From the NCBI GenBank assembly GCA_947259995.1, contig CAMYOK010000002.1, forward strand, positions 598,881 to 662,880: a stretch of 64,000 bases of DNA, read 5' to 3'. The notes beneath the pieces were generated by a model, which saw only the letters and a list, made by a program, of their open reading frames with translations, ran no database searches and was not told the origin of the DNA. Both the position numbers and the translations under genes were made by a program. The stretch's first letter is position 1; every line of letters starts with the position of its first letter. This DNA comes from an uncultured Pseudomonadales bacterium (lineage in GTDB: Bacteria; Pseudomonadota; Gammaproteobacteria; Pseudomonadales; Pseudohongiellaceae). Shown piece after piece: positions 36,410 through 44,147 of this stretch.

Positions 36410-38263
36410 ATGCGTTGGCTAAACACGCTTGTCATATTGTTGCTGTTTGCAGCTTGTAGTGAGCCGCAAACGCCTCCCACTCCAGCGCAAGAACTAGCAC
36501 CAACCCAAGCCAATGTAATAAGCGAAACCGAGCAGCTCAATGCTTGGCTAGATGGGCAATACGAAGAACAACTTCAGTTCAGCCCACAGACCCGTACACG
36601 TCTTGGTGACAAAACTGATTATGATCAGTTAAACGACTACACCCTAGCGGGGCAGCTCAGCGGGTTAGAGTGGCTGCGCAGTAGTGTCAGCACCATGCAG
36701 CAAGAGTTCGACTACGCTGCGCTAAATGAAGACGGCAAACTCTCCTACGATATGTGGGCTTATGGCCTTGAACAGGCCGAGAGCCGAGTCCCCTACTTGA
36801 ACCACGGCTACATCTTTGGGCGCGGCGGTCCACACGCGAGCATCCCAAGCTTCTTAATAAGCTATCAATCCTTGGACTCAGAAGAGGATGTACAGGCTTA
36901 CCTCTCGCGCCTAGGTGAGATTGATCGAGTCTTTAACGAGTTGTTAGACCGCTCGAAGCAAGCCTCTGCAAACGGTATTCGGCAACCGCGCTTCGCCTAT
37001 GATTTCGCCTTGGCAGAAATCCAGCGCGTCACGGCAGGTGTGCCATTTAACACGAGCGATGACTCTCCTAACTCTCCACTTTGGGTTGACCTACAAACCA
37101 AAATACAAACCTTAGTGGACGATGAAGTATTGAATGCCGATAGCGCGCAAGCTTATTTGTCTGAAGCGCAAACTATACTCGCCAACGAGGTACTTCAGGC
37201 CTATGCGGAAGTGGCGCAGTGGTTAGAACAAGACCGTGAGTTTGCCTCCGCCTCCTCGCAAGGAGCCTGGGCTCTTCCAAATGGCGAAGAATATTACAAT
37301 CATCGTTTAAAATTGATGACGACCTTGGAGTTATCCGCTGACGAGATTCATGAAATTGGCCTTGCGGAAGTCGCGCGGCTGCGTCGCGAAATGAACGAGA
37401 TAAAAGAGCAAGTCGGTTTTGCGCAAAGCCTACAAGACTTTTTTGTTTTCACTCGCGAAGACCCGCAGTTTTATTACCCCAATACTGAGCAAGGACGGCA
37501 AGAGTATCTCGACGTCAACAATGAGTATCTGGATTTTATCGACGCAAAGCTGCCCGAGTATTTCGGTCTATTACCCAAGGCCTCGCTCATTGTGAGCCGA
37601 GTCGAGTCTTTTAGGGAGCAAGCAGGAGCGGCGCAGCACTACCGCGCAGGCGCACCGGATGGCTCTAGGCCTGGCGTGTTCTATTCACACATGTCTGACA
37701 TGTCAACACTGGCAAAATTTCAGATCGAAGATATCGCCTACCATGAAGGCAATCCGGGCCACCATATGCAGATTTCCATTCAACAGGAACTGACAGACGT
37801 GCCGCGCTTCCGCACGCAGTATCGCACCACTGCTTACACAGAGGGCTGGGGTTTGTATGCAGAATGGTTAGCGAAAGAGATGGGCGGTTTTGAGGACCCT
37901 TATTCGGATTTCGGCAGGTTAGCAGGAGAGATCTGGCGAGCTGTGCGCTTAGTCGTTGATACCGGTATACACGCCAAACAATGGTCTGAGCAGCAGGCAG
38001 TACAATATTTCCTCGACAATACCCCGATCCCAGAAGGCGCCGTGATATCTGAGGTGCAACGCTATTTCGCCAACCCAGGTCAGGCTACAGCTTACAAGAT
38101 TGGCATGATGGCCTTTCAGGAAGCCCGCGCTAACGCCGAGGCCGCACTTGGAGATGATTTCGATATTCGTACCTTCCATGACATCGTACTGGGCGCTGGG
38201 GCCGTACCGATTCCCATGATGCATGCTCGCGTGCAGCGCTGGATTGACGAATCGATGCAATAG
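36410..38263 (+). CDS. DUF885-family lipoprotein
   Basis: The start is ATG 36410, behind AGGAG; it gives a lipoprotein signal with lipobox LFAAC and 617 residues, whereas the longer frame from 36320 has no function upstream of the signal. The DUF885 domain fills the mature protein. The signature YHEGNPGHHMQ resembles a metallopeptidase zinc motif, and YTEGWGLYAEWL follows about 40 residues later as in the family. These are thought to be zinc-dependent peptidases anchored in the envelope; substrates are unknown. Confidence 0.87.
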   Translation: MRWLNTLVILLLFAACSEPQTPPTPAQELAPTQANVISETEQLNAWLDGQYEEQLQFSPQTRTRLGDKTDYDQLNDYTLAGQLSGLEWLRSSVSTMQQEFDYAALNEDGKLSYDMWAYGLEQAESRVPYLNHGYIFGRGGPHASIPSFLISYQSLDSEEDVQAYLSRLGEIDRVFNELLDRSKQASANGIRQPRFAYDFALAEIQRVTAGVPFNTSDDSPNSPLWVDLQTKIQTLVDDEVLNADSAQAYLSEAQTILANEVLQAYAEVAQWLEQDREFASASSQGAWALPNGEEYYNHRLKLMTTLELSADEIHEIGLAEVARLRREMNEIKEQVGFAQSLQDFFVFTREDPQFYYPNTEQGRQEYLDVNNEYLDFIDAKLPEYFGLLPKASLIVSRVESFREQAGAAQHYRAGAPDGSRPGVFYSHMSDMSTLAKFQIEDIAYHEGNPGHHMQISIQQELTDVPRFRTQYRTTAYTEGWGLYAEWLAKEMGGFEDPYSDFGRLAGEIWRAVRLVVDTGIHAKQWSEQQAVQYFLDNTPIPEGAVISEVQRYFANPGQATAYKIGMMAFQEARANAEAALGDDFDIRTFHDIVLGAGAVPIPMMHARVQRWIDESMQ

Positions 38264-38367
38264 CGACAGAGGTTTGCAGCAAGATACAATTTCGCGCGAA
38301 AATATGGGAAAGTGTACGCCGTAAGCAAACGGATTCGCCGATAGTTTAAACTCTTTAGGAAAACGCT

Positions 38368-38826
38368 ATGTCTCTATGCAATTCTCGCAATATTCTCTTA
38401 ATCGGTCTTTTGGCCGCACTGGCCGCATGCACCCCTGCTGAACAGGATGCTGGCGCTAGCGAAGAGATGCCTGCCGAAGTCGAATCACTTGAAGGTAGCC
38501 GTTGGCAATTGGCCCAATTGACGGTGCTTGGCGGTCACATTTTCGAGCCAGACGACCCAAGCAAGTATGACCTCTACTTTAGAAGTGGAGACCGTTTAAC
38601 CGGCTCCTCAGACTGCAACGATATTCAAGGCTCGTGGTTTCAAGAAGGCGAAACAATGCGTTTCGAACCCTTTAGGGTCACACGAGCCCTATGCGCGCCT
38701 GGCTCCCTGCATAACAATTTGATGCTGTATATGATGAGCGTAAATGGCTATAGACTAGAGGGCGACCACCTCATTCTAACCACACCAACCGAAGGAGTTG
38801 CGATCGAATACGCCCCTTTGAAATAA
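38368..38826 (+). CDS. META-domain lipoprotein
   Basis: A 152-residue protein with lipobox LAAC (residues 18-21). The mature part has the META/HslJ-type pattern: LEGSRWQLAQL at the start, then DCNDIQGSWFQEGETMRFEPFRVTRALC. META proteins are small beta-rich envelope proteins of unclear function, sometimes linked to stress or motility. It is 104 bases behind the DUF885 gene and may be cotranscribed. Confidence 0.75.
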   Translation: MSLCNSRNILLIGLLAALAACTPAEQDAGASEEMPAEVESLEGSRWQLAQLTVLGGHIFEPDDPSKYDLYFRSGDRLTGSSDCNDIQGSWFQEGETMRFEPFRVTRALCAPGSLHNNLMLYMMSVNGYRLEGDHLILTTPTEGVAIEYAPLK

Positions 38827-38852
38827 GCAATCGTACTGCAATCCCCTCCCAG

Positions 38853-38897
38853 ATCTAGCGTTGCAACACCTCAAGGAAAAGGCGTGCAACGTTAGAT
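38853..38897. repeat. 13-bp hairpin between convergent genes
   Basis: ATCTAGCGTTGCA (38853-38865) pairs with TGCAACGTTAGAT (38885-38897) through one G-U pair on the plus-strand RNA, with a 19-base loop. It lies between the META gene and the convergent GMC gene. No T-tract follows, so factor-independent termination is doubtful. Confidence 0.5.
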
Positions 38898-38932
38898 TAG
38901 TCTAGTGCTATCAGAGTCATATGTATATTTTT

Positions 38933-40639
38933 TCAAGTAACTATTGAGTCCCAATGTGCAATCAAATGATCAATGGTACGCCAAGCCAATGCTTGAGCCG
39001 TTAAAGTAGGGTTACGGGCACCACTTGTCCCCATTACAGATGCGCCAAGAATACCAAGGTTAGTCACTTCATGAGCAAAACCGAATCGATTTGTAACGTT
39101 GTTGGCAGAATTATCTCCCATTCGAGTACCACCGTATGCATGAGTTGACGTCCCCATAGTAGACCCCAGCCCAGCTCTTACAATATCAGTCGCTCCTGCG
39201 GCTCTATACCACTCTTCCATACGATCTTGAGTAAACGCAGCAATTTTTAGCTCATTCTCTCTATAGCGCGCAGTAATGCGAATCACTGGCAAGCCAATTG
39301 AATCCTTTACATCTGGGTCAAGATCTAGATAGTTTGTATCATATGGTAAAGTAGTCTTCTGTATATAGGACACATTTGAACGGTCAGCATTTTCCATAAT
39401 AAATGCTTTCCACCGGCTACCCCAAGTAGGCGCTTTCCCAAATGTATTCATCTTGGCAGCAGCAATAGGTTTTCTGTCTGTATGAACCCATAAATTGCCT
39501 CCTCCGATGAAATCTAGATCACTATGATCAAAATTATCATCAGCCCACTCGTCAATTGCCACTCCTTGCGCTGGCAACCCGTACCAGTTATTCAAATTTT
39601 TTGGGAATAGTGCGAAAACTGGAGCACCTTGATGGTGACTAAAGTAATGTCTTCCTACTTGGCCTGCGTTATTCGCAAGCCCATTAGGAAACTCTTCGGA
39701 TTTAGACAGTAGAAGCAAACGTGTATTTTCATAAGTATGGCTAGCAAGTAAAACGACATCTGCCGGTTGGAAGAAAGTTTGTCCGCCCTTTATGTAAGTC
39801 ACACCGGTTGCCCTGCCGTTTGCATCGTTTTCTATCTTCAGAACCCGAGCATGTGTCGTAACAGTGAGGAGACCAGTCTTTACGGCCTCTGGAATAGTAG
39901 TAACTGCCGTCGACCCTTTAGCACTTACATGGCATCCTCCTCTATCACAGAAGCCGTGATAGAAACAACCTGGACGCTGGCCATATACCTCAGAGTTTAT
40001 TGCTGCAGGCGCTTGAAAAGGATGCCACCCCAAGCTTTTCGCCGCTTCGCTCATCATGTCTGTAAAGCCAGAGCCACGCAATCCTGGCATAGGATAGTCA
40101 CGGGCTCGCACAGCTTCAAACTTACTCCCCAATTTATTAAGCTTTCCTTTCACGTTACCTGCGTACCCTGATACCCCAATTGCATATTCTACGAGTTCAT
40201 AGTACGGCTCCAGATCCGTGTAAGAAATTGGCCAATCCTCCACAGTTGAGTCCTTGGGAATCCTTTCAACACCATATCGTCGAGTAGTTTCACTCACCAT
40301 TTGAAAATCCCAAGGGCTAAGTCGCCAGCTTTGTGCCCAATAATGCAAGCTAGTACCTCCTACAGCGTTCATCATAGGATGACCCGAACCTTGTGTTGCT
40401 ACACTGTTTTCATCCGGACGAACCGTAGGGATTTCTTGCTTAGCTTTACTTACCGATTGCGGCCAATCTCTAATATTATTACGCAGCTCATCAGGCGCAA
40501 AATCTCGCGTTGTAAGCCAGCTGCCCGCCTCTAAACCAACTACTTTTATACCAGCATTCACAAGAGGCAATACTGCCACACCACCAACTGCACCGAGTCC
40601 GATAACGACCACCGATGTCTTCTGTAGTTCAACTGCCAT
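38933..40639 (-). CDS. GMC-type FAD oxidoreductase (gluconate 2-dehydrogenase alpha-like)
   Basis: The start is ATG 40639 behind GGTGGGGG, giving 568 residues; GTG 40651 is an alternative. The FAD motif GLGAVGGVAVLPLVNAG sits at the N-terminus with GLEAG, and GTSLHYWAQSWRLSP, HAYGGTRMG and NPTLTAQALAWR are typical of GMC enzymes working with a small Tat-exported subunit. Such pairs oxidise sugars or other alcohols to carbonyls in the periplasm. No own signal peptide is seen; co-export with the adjacent Tat subunit is likely. The start overlaps the end of that gene by 11 bases. The substrate is unknown. It is last in the TonB receptor operon. Confidence 0.88.
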   Translation of the reverse strand: MAVELQKTSVVVIGLGAVGGVAVLPLVNAGIKVVGLEAGSWLTTRDFAPDELRNNIRDWPQSVSKAKQEIPTVRPDENSVATQGSGHPMMNAVGGTSLHYWAQSWRLSPWDFQMVSETTRRYGVERIPKDSTVEDWPISYTDLEPYYELVEYAIGVSGYAGNVKGKLNKLGSKFEAVRARDYPMPGLRGSGFTDMMSEAAKSLGWHPFQAPAAINSEVYGQRPGCFYHGFCDRGGCHVSAKGSTAVTTIPEAVKTGLLTVTTHARVLKIENDANGRATGVTYIKGGQTFFQPADVVLLASHTYENTRLLLLSKSEEFPNGLANNAGQVGRHYFSHHQGAPVFALFPKNLNNWYGLPAQGVAIDEWADDNFDHSDLDFIGGGNLWVHTDRKPIAAAKMNTFGKAPTWGSRWKAFIMENADRSNVSYIQKTTLPYDTNYLDLDPDVKDSIGLPVIRITARYRENELKIAAFTQDRMEEWYRAAGATDIVRAGLGSTMGTSTHAYGGTRMGDNSANNVTNRFGFAHEVTNLGILGASVMGTSGARNPTLTAQALAWRTIDHLIAHWDSIVT

Positions 40640-41369
40640 GTTCGCCCCCACCTACAGAAGTAGATACTTCTCGTGCAGGGTCTTTTGTGTATGGGGGCAT
40701 ATCATAAGCGGACTGACGGCTAGGTGATAAATCTGCGCCCATCCTCACATCTTCAGGTGTAGACCCCATACGTACACCTGGATAGCCCAGCATATCCCAG
40801 CCTATAAAGTCTCGGTTTCCACCATAGTATGGATCGCTGAATGCTCCTTCGATAGTATGGTTTCTTATCAAGGAAAAAAAGCTGCCACTAATACCTGAGA
40901 ATATAGATCCGGTTTGCATTGCATTTAGAATGTAATCCTGCTCGTCAGCACTGAGATTTTGGAAAGAGTTCGACTTTGTTGCATGGCAGTACATATCAAG
41001 CGCTTCGACAGCCGATGCATAGGTTTCGCGGAGATTGGCCTGCGGCCCCGCAAGTACCTTATCTATGAAATGAACTACTCTCGCTTCGTGTGCTCCTGGG
41101 CCATTTTCATCTGATGGCAAAATTCTCGACACGATCGCATCCAACACCTCGCTTTCCTTTGCCGTCAATGTTTCAAACGCCTCCCTCACAGAAATCTTCT
41201 CAACAACTGGAGCTGTAACTTGCTCCGCTGAAGCTATGTTTACAACTGAGTTCGCACCGACCCCAGCAACACTTGCACCAACACAAGCTGCTTGTTTGAT
41301 CAAATTACGTCTAGACTGAGAAACAACTTCATCTTCATTGCCCAAATTACTAATATATTTTTGAGACAT
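40629..41369 (-). CDS. Gluconate 2-dehydrogenase subunit 3-like Tat protein
   Basis: A 246-residue partner of the GMC enzyme. A twin-arginine signal (SRRNLIKQAACVGASVAG, from residue 19) is followed by the subunit 3 fold (LTAKESEVLDAIVSRILPSDENGPGAHEA, near residues 70-97). YYGGNRDFIGWDMLGYPG is a typical C-terminal motif. The role is to chaperone and export the flavin subunit and link it to an electron acceptor. There is no cytochrome subunit beside it; the c-heme of the upstream copper-monooxygenase-like protein is a possible acceptor. Confidence 0.87.
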   Translation of the reverse strand: MSQKYISNLGNEDEVVSQSRRNLIKQAACVGASVAGVGANSVVNIASAEQVTAPVVEKISVREAFETLTAKESEVLDAIVSRILPSDENGPGAHEARVVHFIDKVLAGPQANLRETYASAVEALDMYCHATKSNSFQNLSADEQDYILNAMQTGSIFSGISGSFFSLIRNHTIEGAFSDPYYGGNRDFIGWDMLGYPGVRMGSTPEDVRMGADLSPSRQSAYDMPPYTKDPAREVSTSVGGGEHGS

Positions 41370-41460
41370 TTTTTGTCCTCGAATTATTTCTTATTATTTT
41401 GATCTATCAAAAAGGTCTTCTCCTTCTCGTTAGCGGCTCCACTTAGTACGAGAAAGATCA

Positions 41461-41495
41461 CAGTGCCAGAGAACACCCTTTGCTCTCAAGCACTG
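41461..41495 (-). repeat. Intercistronic hairpin before the subunit 3 gene
   Basis: CAGTGC (41461-41466) pairs with GCACTG (41490-41495), and an inner AGAGA/TCTC pairing continues the stem. It lies in the 144-base gap between 41514 and 41369 without a T-tract, so it may affect mRNA processing rather than end transcription. Confidence 0.4.
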
Positions 41496-41513
41496 CGCCA
41501 TTTGAGATTCAAC

Positions 41514-42458
41514 CTATGATCCATTTACTTCAATTGTCACAAACTGATCGTGGTACAAGCCACCATCATCTGCCCGTCCCATCAACACATAGCTTCCAGG
41601 CTCTTTAAATGTAACTTCTGTTTCATATATTCCATCTTCAGGTACTTCTGGAGGAACCCAGTACAAACTCCATGGAGAGTTGTTTGAAGGACGTGTATCT
41701 TCCCAAACCTTTATCTGGTCTGGGCTGAAATGCACGGACTTTCCATCCACCGTTTCTGGCGCTCGATAAACTATCCATGACATATGAAGTCCATTGACCT
41801 TATTCACGGTAGAAATCATTGGAGCACGTGTTATGCGCTCCCATTCCGACTTAGGACTTCTTTCAGATGGCCCCCGTCTTGTTTTTGGATACCCATCATC
41901 CTCAACCTTTGCCACTAGCCTTATTGGCTCCCCAATACGAGCGTAACGTGTAGTTCCCTCCATGACTGTCAATGTAGGGTATTGATTCATATCTCCATCG
42001 GCCGAGCCAGCAGCCCCTCCAAACGCACCGGTTTCCGCTTGAATTAGATCTTTGTTAATTACAAAATCTGGTATTAAAGTTGCGTATGCTTTCCTAACCT
42101 CCCCATTAGGTGACTCTAAAGTCCAAATCAACTCACCATCTTCACCAAAATCTGCAGGAACATTGACAGTGAAAACAAATCTATTTCTTCTCGGTTGAAA
42201 AAACGTCGGCTGACCTCGATCCTGCACACCTGGAGAAAAGTAATTTTTTTCACCTACAGGTATGTTTGGCATTTCCTCCCAGTTCTCATTGTGATACCCA
42301 AAATAAAGATCAAACGTGCCATCTGGCATTTGCTCCCAACCTTCGTAGGCAACTTCAATATGTTGCCCAGAACTATAGTTATTTTGAGCTGTAACGTTAA
42401 ATCCTGCTGTAACAAAAATTAACCCAACTATAAATGCGCTCACTTTACATCTTTTCAT
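41514..42458 (-). CDS. Secreted protein of unknown function in the copper-monooxygenase operon
   Basis: A 314-residue protein with a signal peptide (VSAFIVGLIFVTAGFNVTAQ). The mature part is beta-rich, with VAYEGWEQMPDGTFDLYFGYHNENWEE near the N-terminus and EDGIYETEVTFKEPGSYVLMGRADDGG near the C-terminus, suggesting immunoglobulin-like folds. I do not recognise a named family. Its ATG overlaps the stop of the upstream copper/heme gene by four bases (ATGA), so the two are made together and may interact. Confidence 0.7.
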   Translation of the reverse strand: MKRCKVSAFIVGLIFVTAGFNVTAQNNYSSGQHIEVAYEGWEQMPDGTFDLYFGYHNENWEEMPNIPVGEKNYFSPGVQDRGQPTFFQPRRNRFVFTVNVPADFGEDGELIWTLESPNGEVRKAYATLIPDFVINKDLIQAETGAFGGAAGSADGDMNQYPTLTVMEGTTRYARIGEPIRLVAKVEDDGYPKTRRGPSERSPKSEWERITRAPMISTVNKVNGLHMSWIVYRAPETVDGKSVHFSPDQIKVWEDTRPSNNSPWSLYWVPPEVPEDGIYETEVTFKEPGSYVLMGRADDGGLYHDQFVTIEVNGS

Positions 42459-43897
42459 TTTTTCACTTCCCAGTATTTTATTTCAGCAGGTGTCATGCTT
42501 TCTTTATCCGCCTCAGTCAGCACGAGTGGATTCACAATTGGCATCATGCAAAGGGGACAGCCTGGAACACTATCGTTTTTACTCAAATTCAACATCTCTC
42601 TTCTAGCAGCCATCTCCTCAAAAAATTGGTCGTCAGTCATTTCTAATTGAATACCGAGATCAATAAACATATTCGTGACCGATCGATTTCCCGCTCCTTG
42701 CCAGTTTCGCGGATCTGGCACACTGGGATTGGCCTGAGAGTTATCCATATACGCAGTCGCGTGTAGGATCGTTCCTGCTGGTAATAACGGCTGGGAATGG
42801 TCATCATAGGTATAGTTAATTACCCAATTGTGGTCATAACCAACACAAGATAGGGTTTCTATATTTGCCCCCCAAATTGCTTCCAAACACATTCGTGCGC
42901 CCGGCCCATGCAAGTGAGGCTCAAATGCTGTAATTTTAGTTGGCTTTTTGAGCACAGCATAAGAATGTAGCTCGGTATCCTTGCTTCCTCCAGGGATGCT
43001 CATATTAATGCCATCACCGAGAGAAACACGTGAAATATCATACTCTGGCTCATAACCTTTGGGATGCAAATAGAACCCAATTTCGATAAACGCAGTAGTA
43101 TCAACCCCATTTGAATGTAAATGGATAGTATTGTTACTCACTGCTCGCGCATTCGCAGGTAGAAGCCTGCCAGCTTTAGGATCGAAAATATCCGGCATAC
43201 GGCCAAGCTCATGAATCGGCATATTAACCAGTGAATCTTCGATAGGGTTTCCATCGCCATCAAAGCTCTGAACAGCCCATTGCATGTGATGAACTATAAA
43301 TTGTCCGCCTACGCTGGTAGATATTTCACTACGATCCACATCATTGACTTCTCGAACCTCTACACTACGTATATATCGATCTTCATCTACAGGTATTTCA
43401 ATATCTGGAATCACTCCCCACCAGTCTGGCTGACCGGCCTTCATCACAATTGGAGCGCTACGAACGACGATATCAGGCGCGCCTCCTCTCCACACCGGCC
43501 CATCTTCAAAGGTAAGTGCCTCAGGGGCATCTTGAGGGTTGCCTCTTGGCGCTCCATTTTCCACCCATTCCGCAATCATTGCGATTTGCTCTTCCGAAAG
43601 TGACGGATTACTTTTGTAGTCCTGAATACCATTGTCTCGTTCGATATAGTAAGGCGGCATCGCCCCTGCTTTATCTTTCAACCCTGTCTTGTACATAATT
43701 AGGCCAGCGAATGGAGAAACCTCTTCAAAACTAACTAAAGGCATAGGGCCAGCACCTCCGACCCTATGACAGTTAACACACTTCTCTTGAATTATAGGTT
43801 GTATATCTTTGTGAAAAGTAAGATCTGTATCAGCAGACAAAAAACTGGAGAAAAGAAACCCAGAAAAAAGTACTGCTACTTGTTTAAGTATATTCAT
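42455..43897 (-). CDS. Secreted c-heme / type II copper monooxygenase-like fusion protein
   Basis: Start ATG 43897 is supported by a GAGGTG site and gives a signal peptide; a longer frame from 43963 adds 22 residues before it. The mature N-terminus has one c-type heme site (C40-V-N-C43-H44). The rest resembles the peptidylglycine/dopamine monooxygenase fold: H203-H204-M (HHMQW) and H261 (IHLHSNG) would form the first copper site, and H328, H330 (EPHLHG) and M410 (TNMFI) the second. Bacterial homologues with this heme-copper layout exist, but few have known substrates. CPLC near the C-terminus is an extra cysteine pair. I infer hydroxylation of a substrate in the periplasm, with electrons through the heme. 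Confidence 0.78.
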   Translation of the reverse strand: MNILKQVAVLFSGFLFSSFLSADTDLTFHKDIQPIIQEKCVNCHRVGGAGPMPLVSFEEVSPFAGLIMYKTGLKDKAGAMPPYYIERDNGIQDYKSNPSLSEEQIAMIAEWVENGAPRGNPQDAPEALTFEDGPVWRGGAPDIVVRSAPIVMKAGQPDWWGVIPDIEIPVDEDRYIRSVEVREVNDVDRSEISTSVGGQFIVHHMQWAVQSFDGDGNPIEDSLVNMPIHELGRMPDIFDPKAGRLLPANARAVSNNTIHLHSNGVDTTAFIEIGFYLHPKGYEPEYDISRVSLGDGINMSIPGGSKDTELHSYAVLKKPTKITAFEPHLHGPGARMCLEAIWGANIETLSCVGYDHNWVINYTYDDHSQPLLPAGTILHATAYMDNSQANPSVPDPRNWQGAGNRSVTNMFIDLGIQLEMTDDQFFEEMAARREMLNLSKNDSVPGCPLCMMPIVNPLVLTEADKESMTPAEIKYWEVKK

Positions 43898-44089
43898 TTC
43901 AGCACACCTCATTACCTCTAAATTTGTTTTATTCCTAAATATTTTTCCCACTGCAGAGCTCATCTGAACCTCCTGCGAATAGAATTAGTAACTACATTTC
44001 CCCCTATAAAACCAATATCCATATCGACAACCATTTTTGACATTTTCAGTCGAATTATAATTTTGAAATTTCACAACCCGATAGTTGCA

Positions 44090-44129
44090 GCGCATACCTA
44101 AGGTCACCTAGCTGACCCTAGGCATGCGC
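44090..44129 (-). repeat. Strong 17-bp intercistronic hairpin after the TonB receptor gene
   Basis: The arms are GCGCATACCTAAGGTCA (44090-44106) and TGACCCTAGGCATGCGC (44113-44129), as written on the plus strand. In minus-strand RNA all 17 pairs form, two of them as G-U wobbles. In plus-strand RNA these two would be A-C mismatches. It starts 18 bases after the receptor stop codon and has no T-tract behind it. Confidence 0.7.
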
Positions 44130-44147
44130 TACGCGCCCTAGTACATA

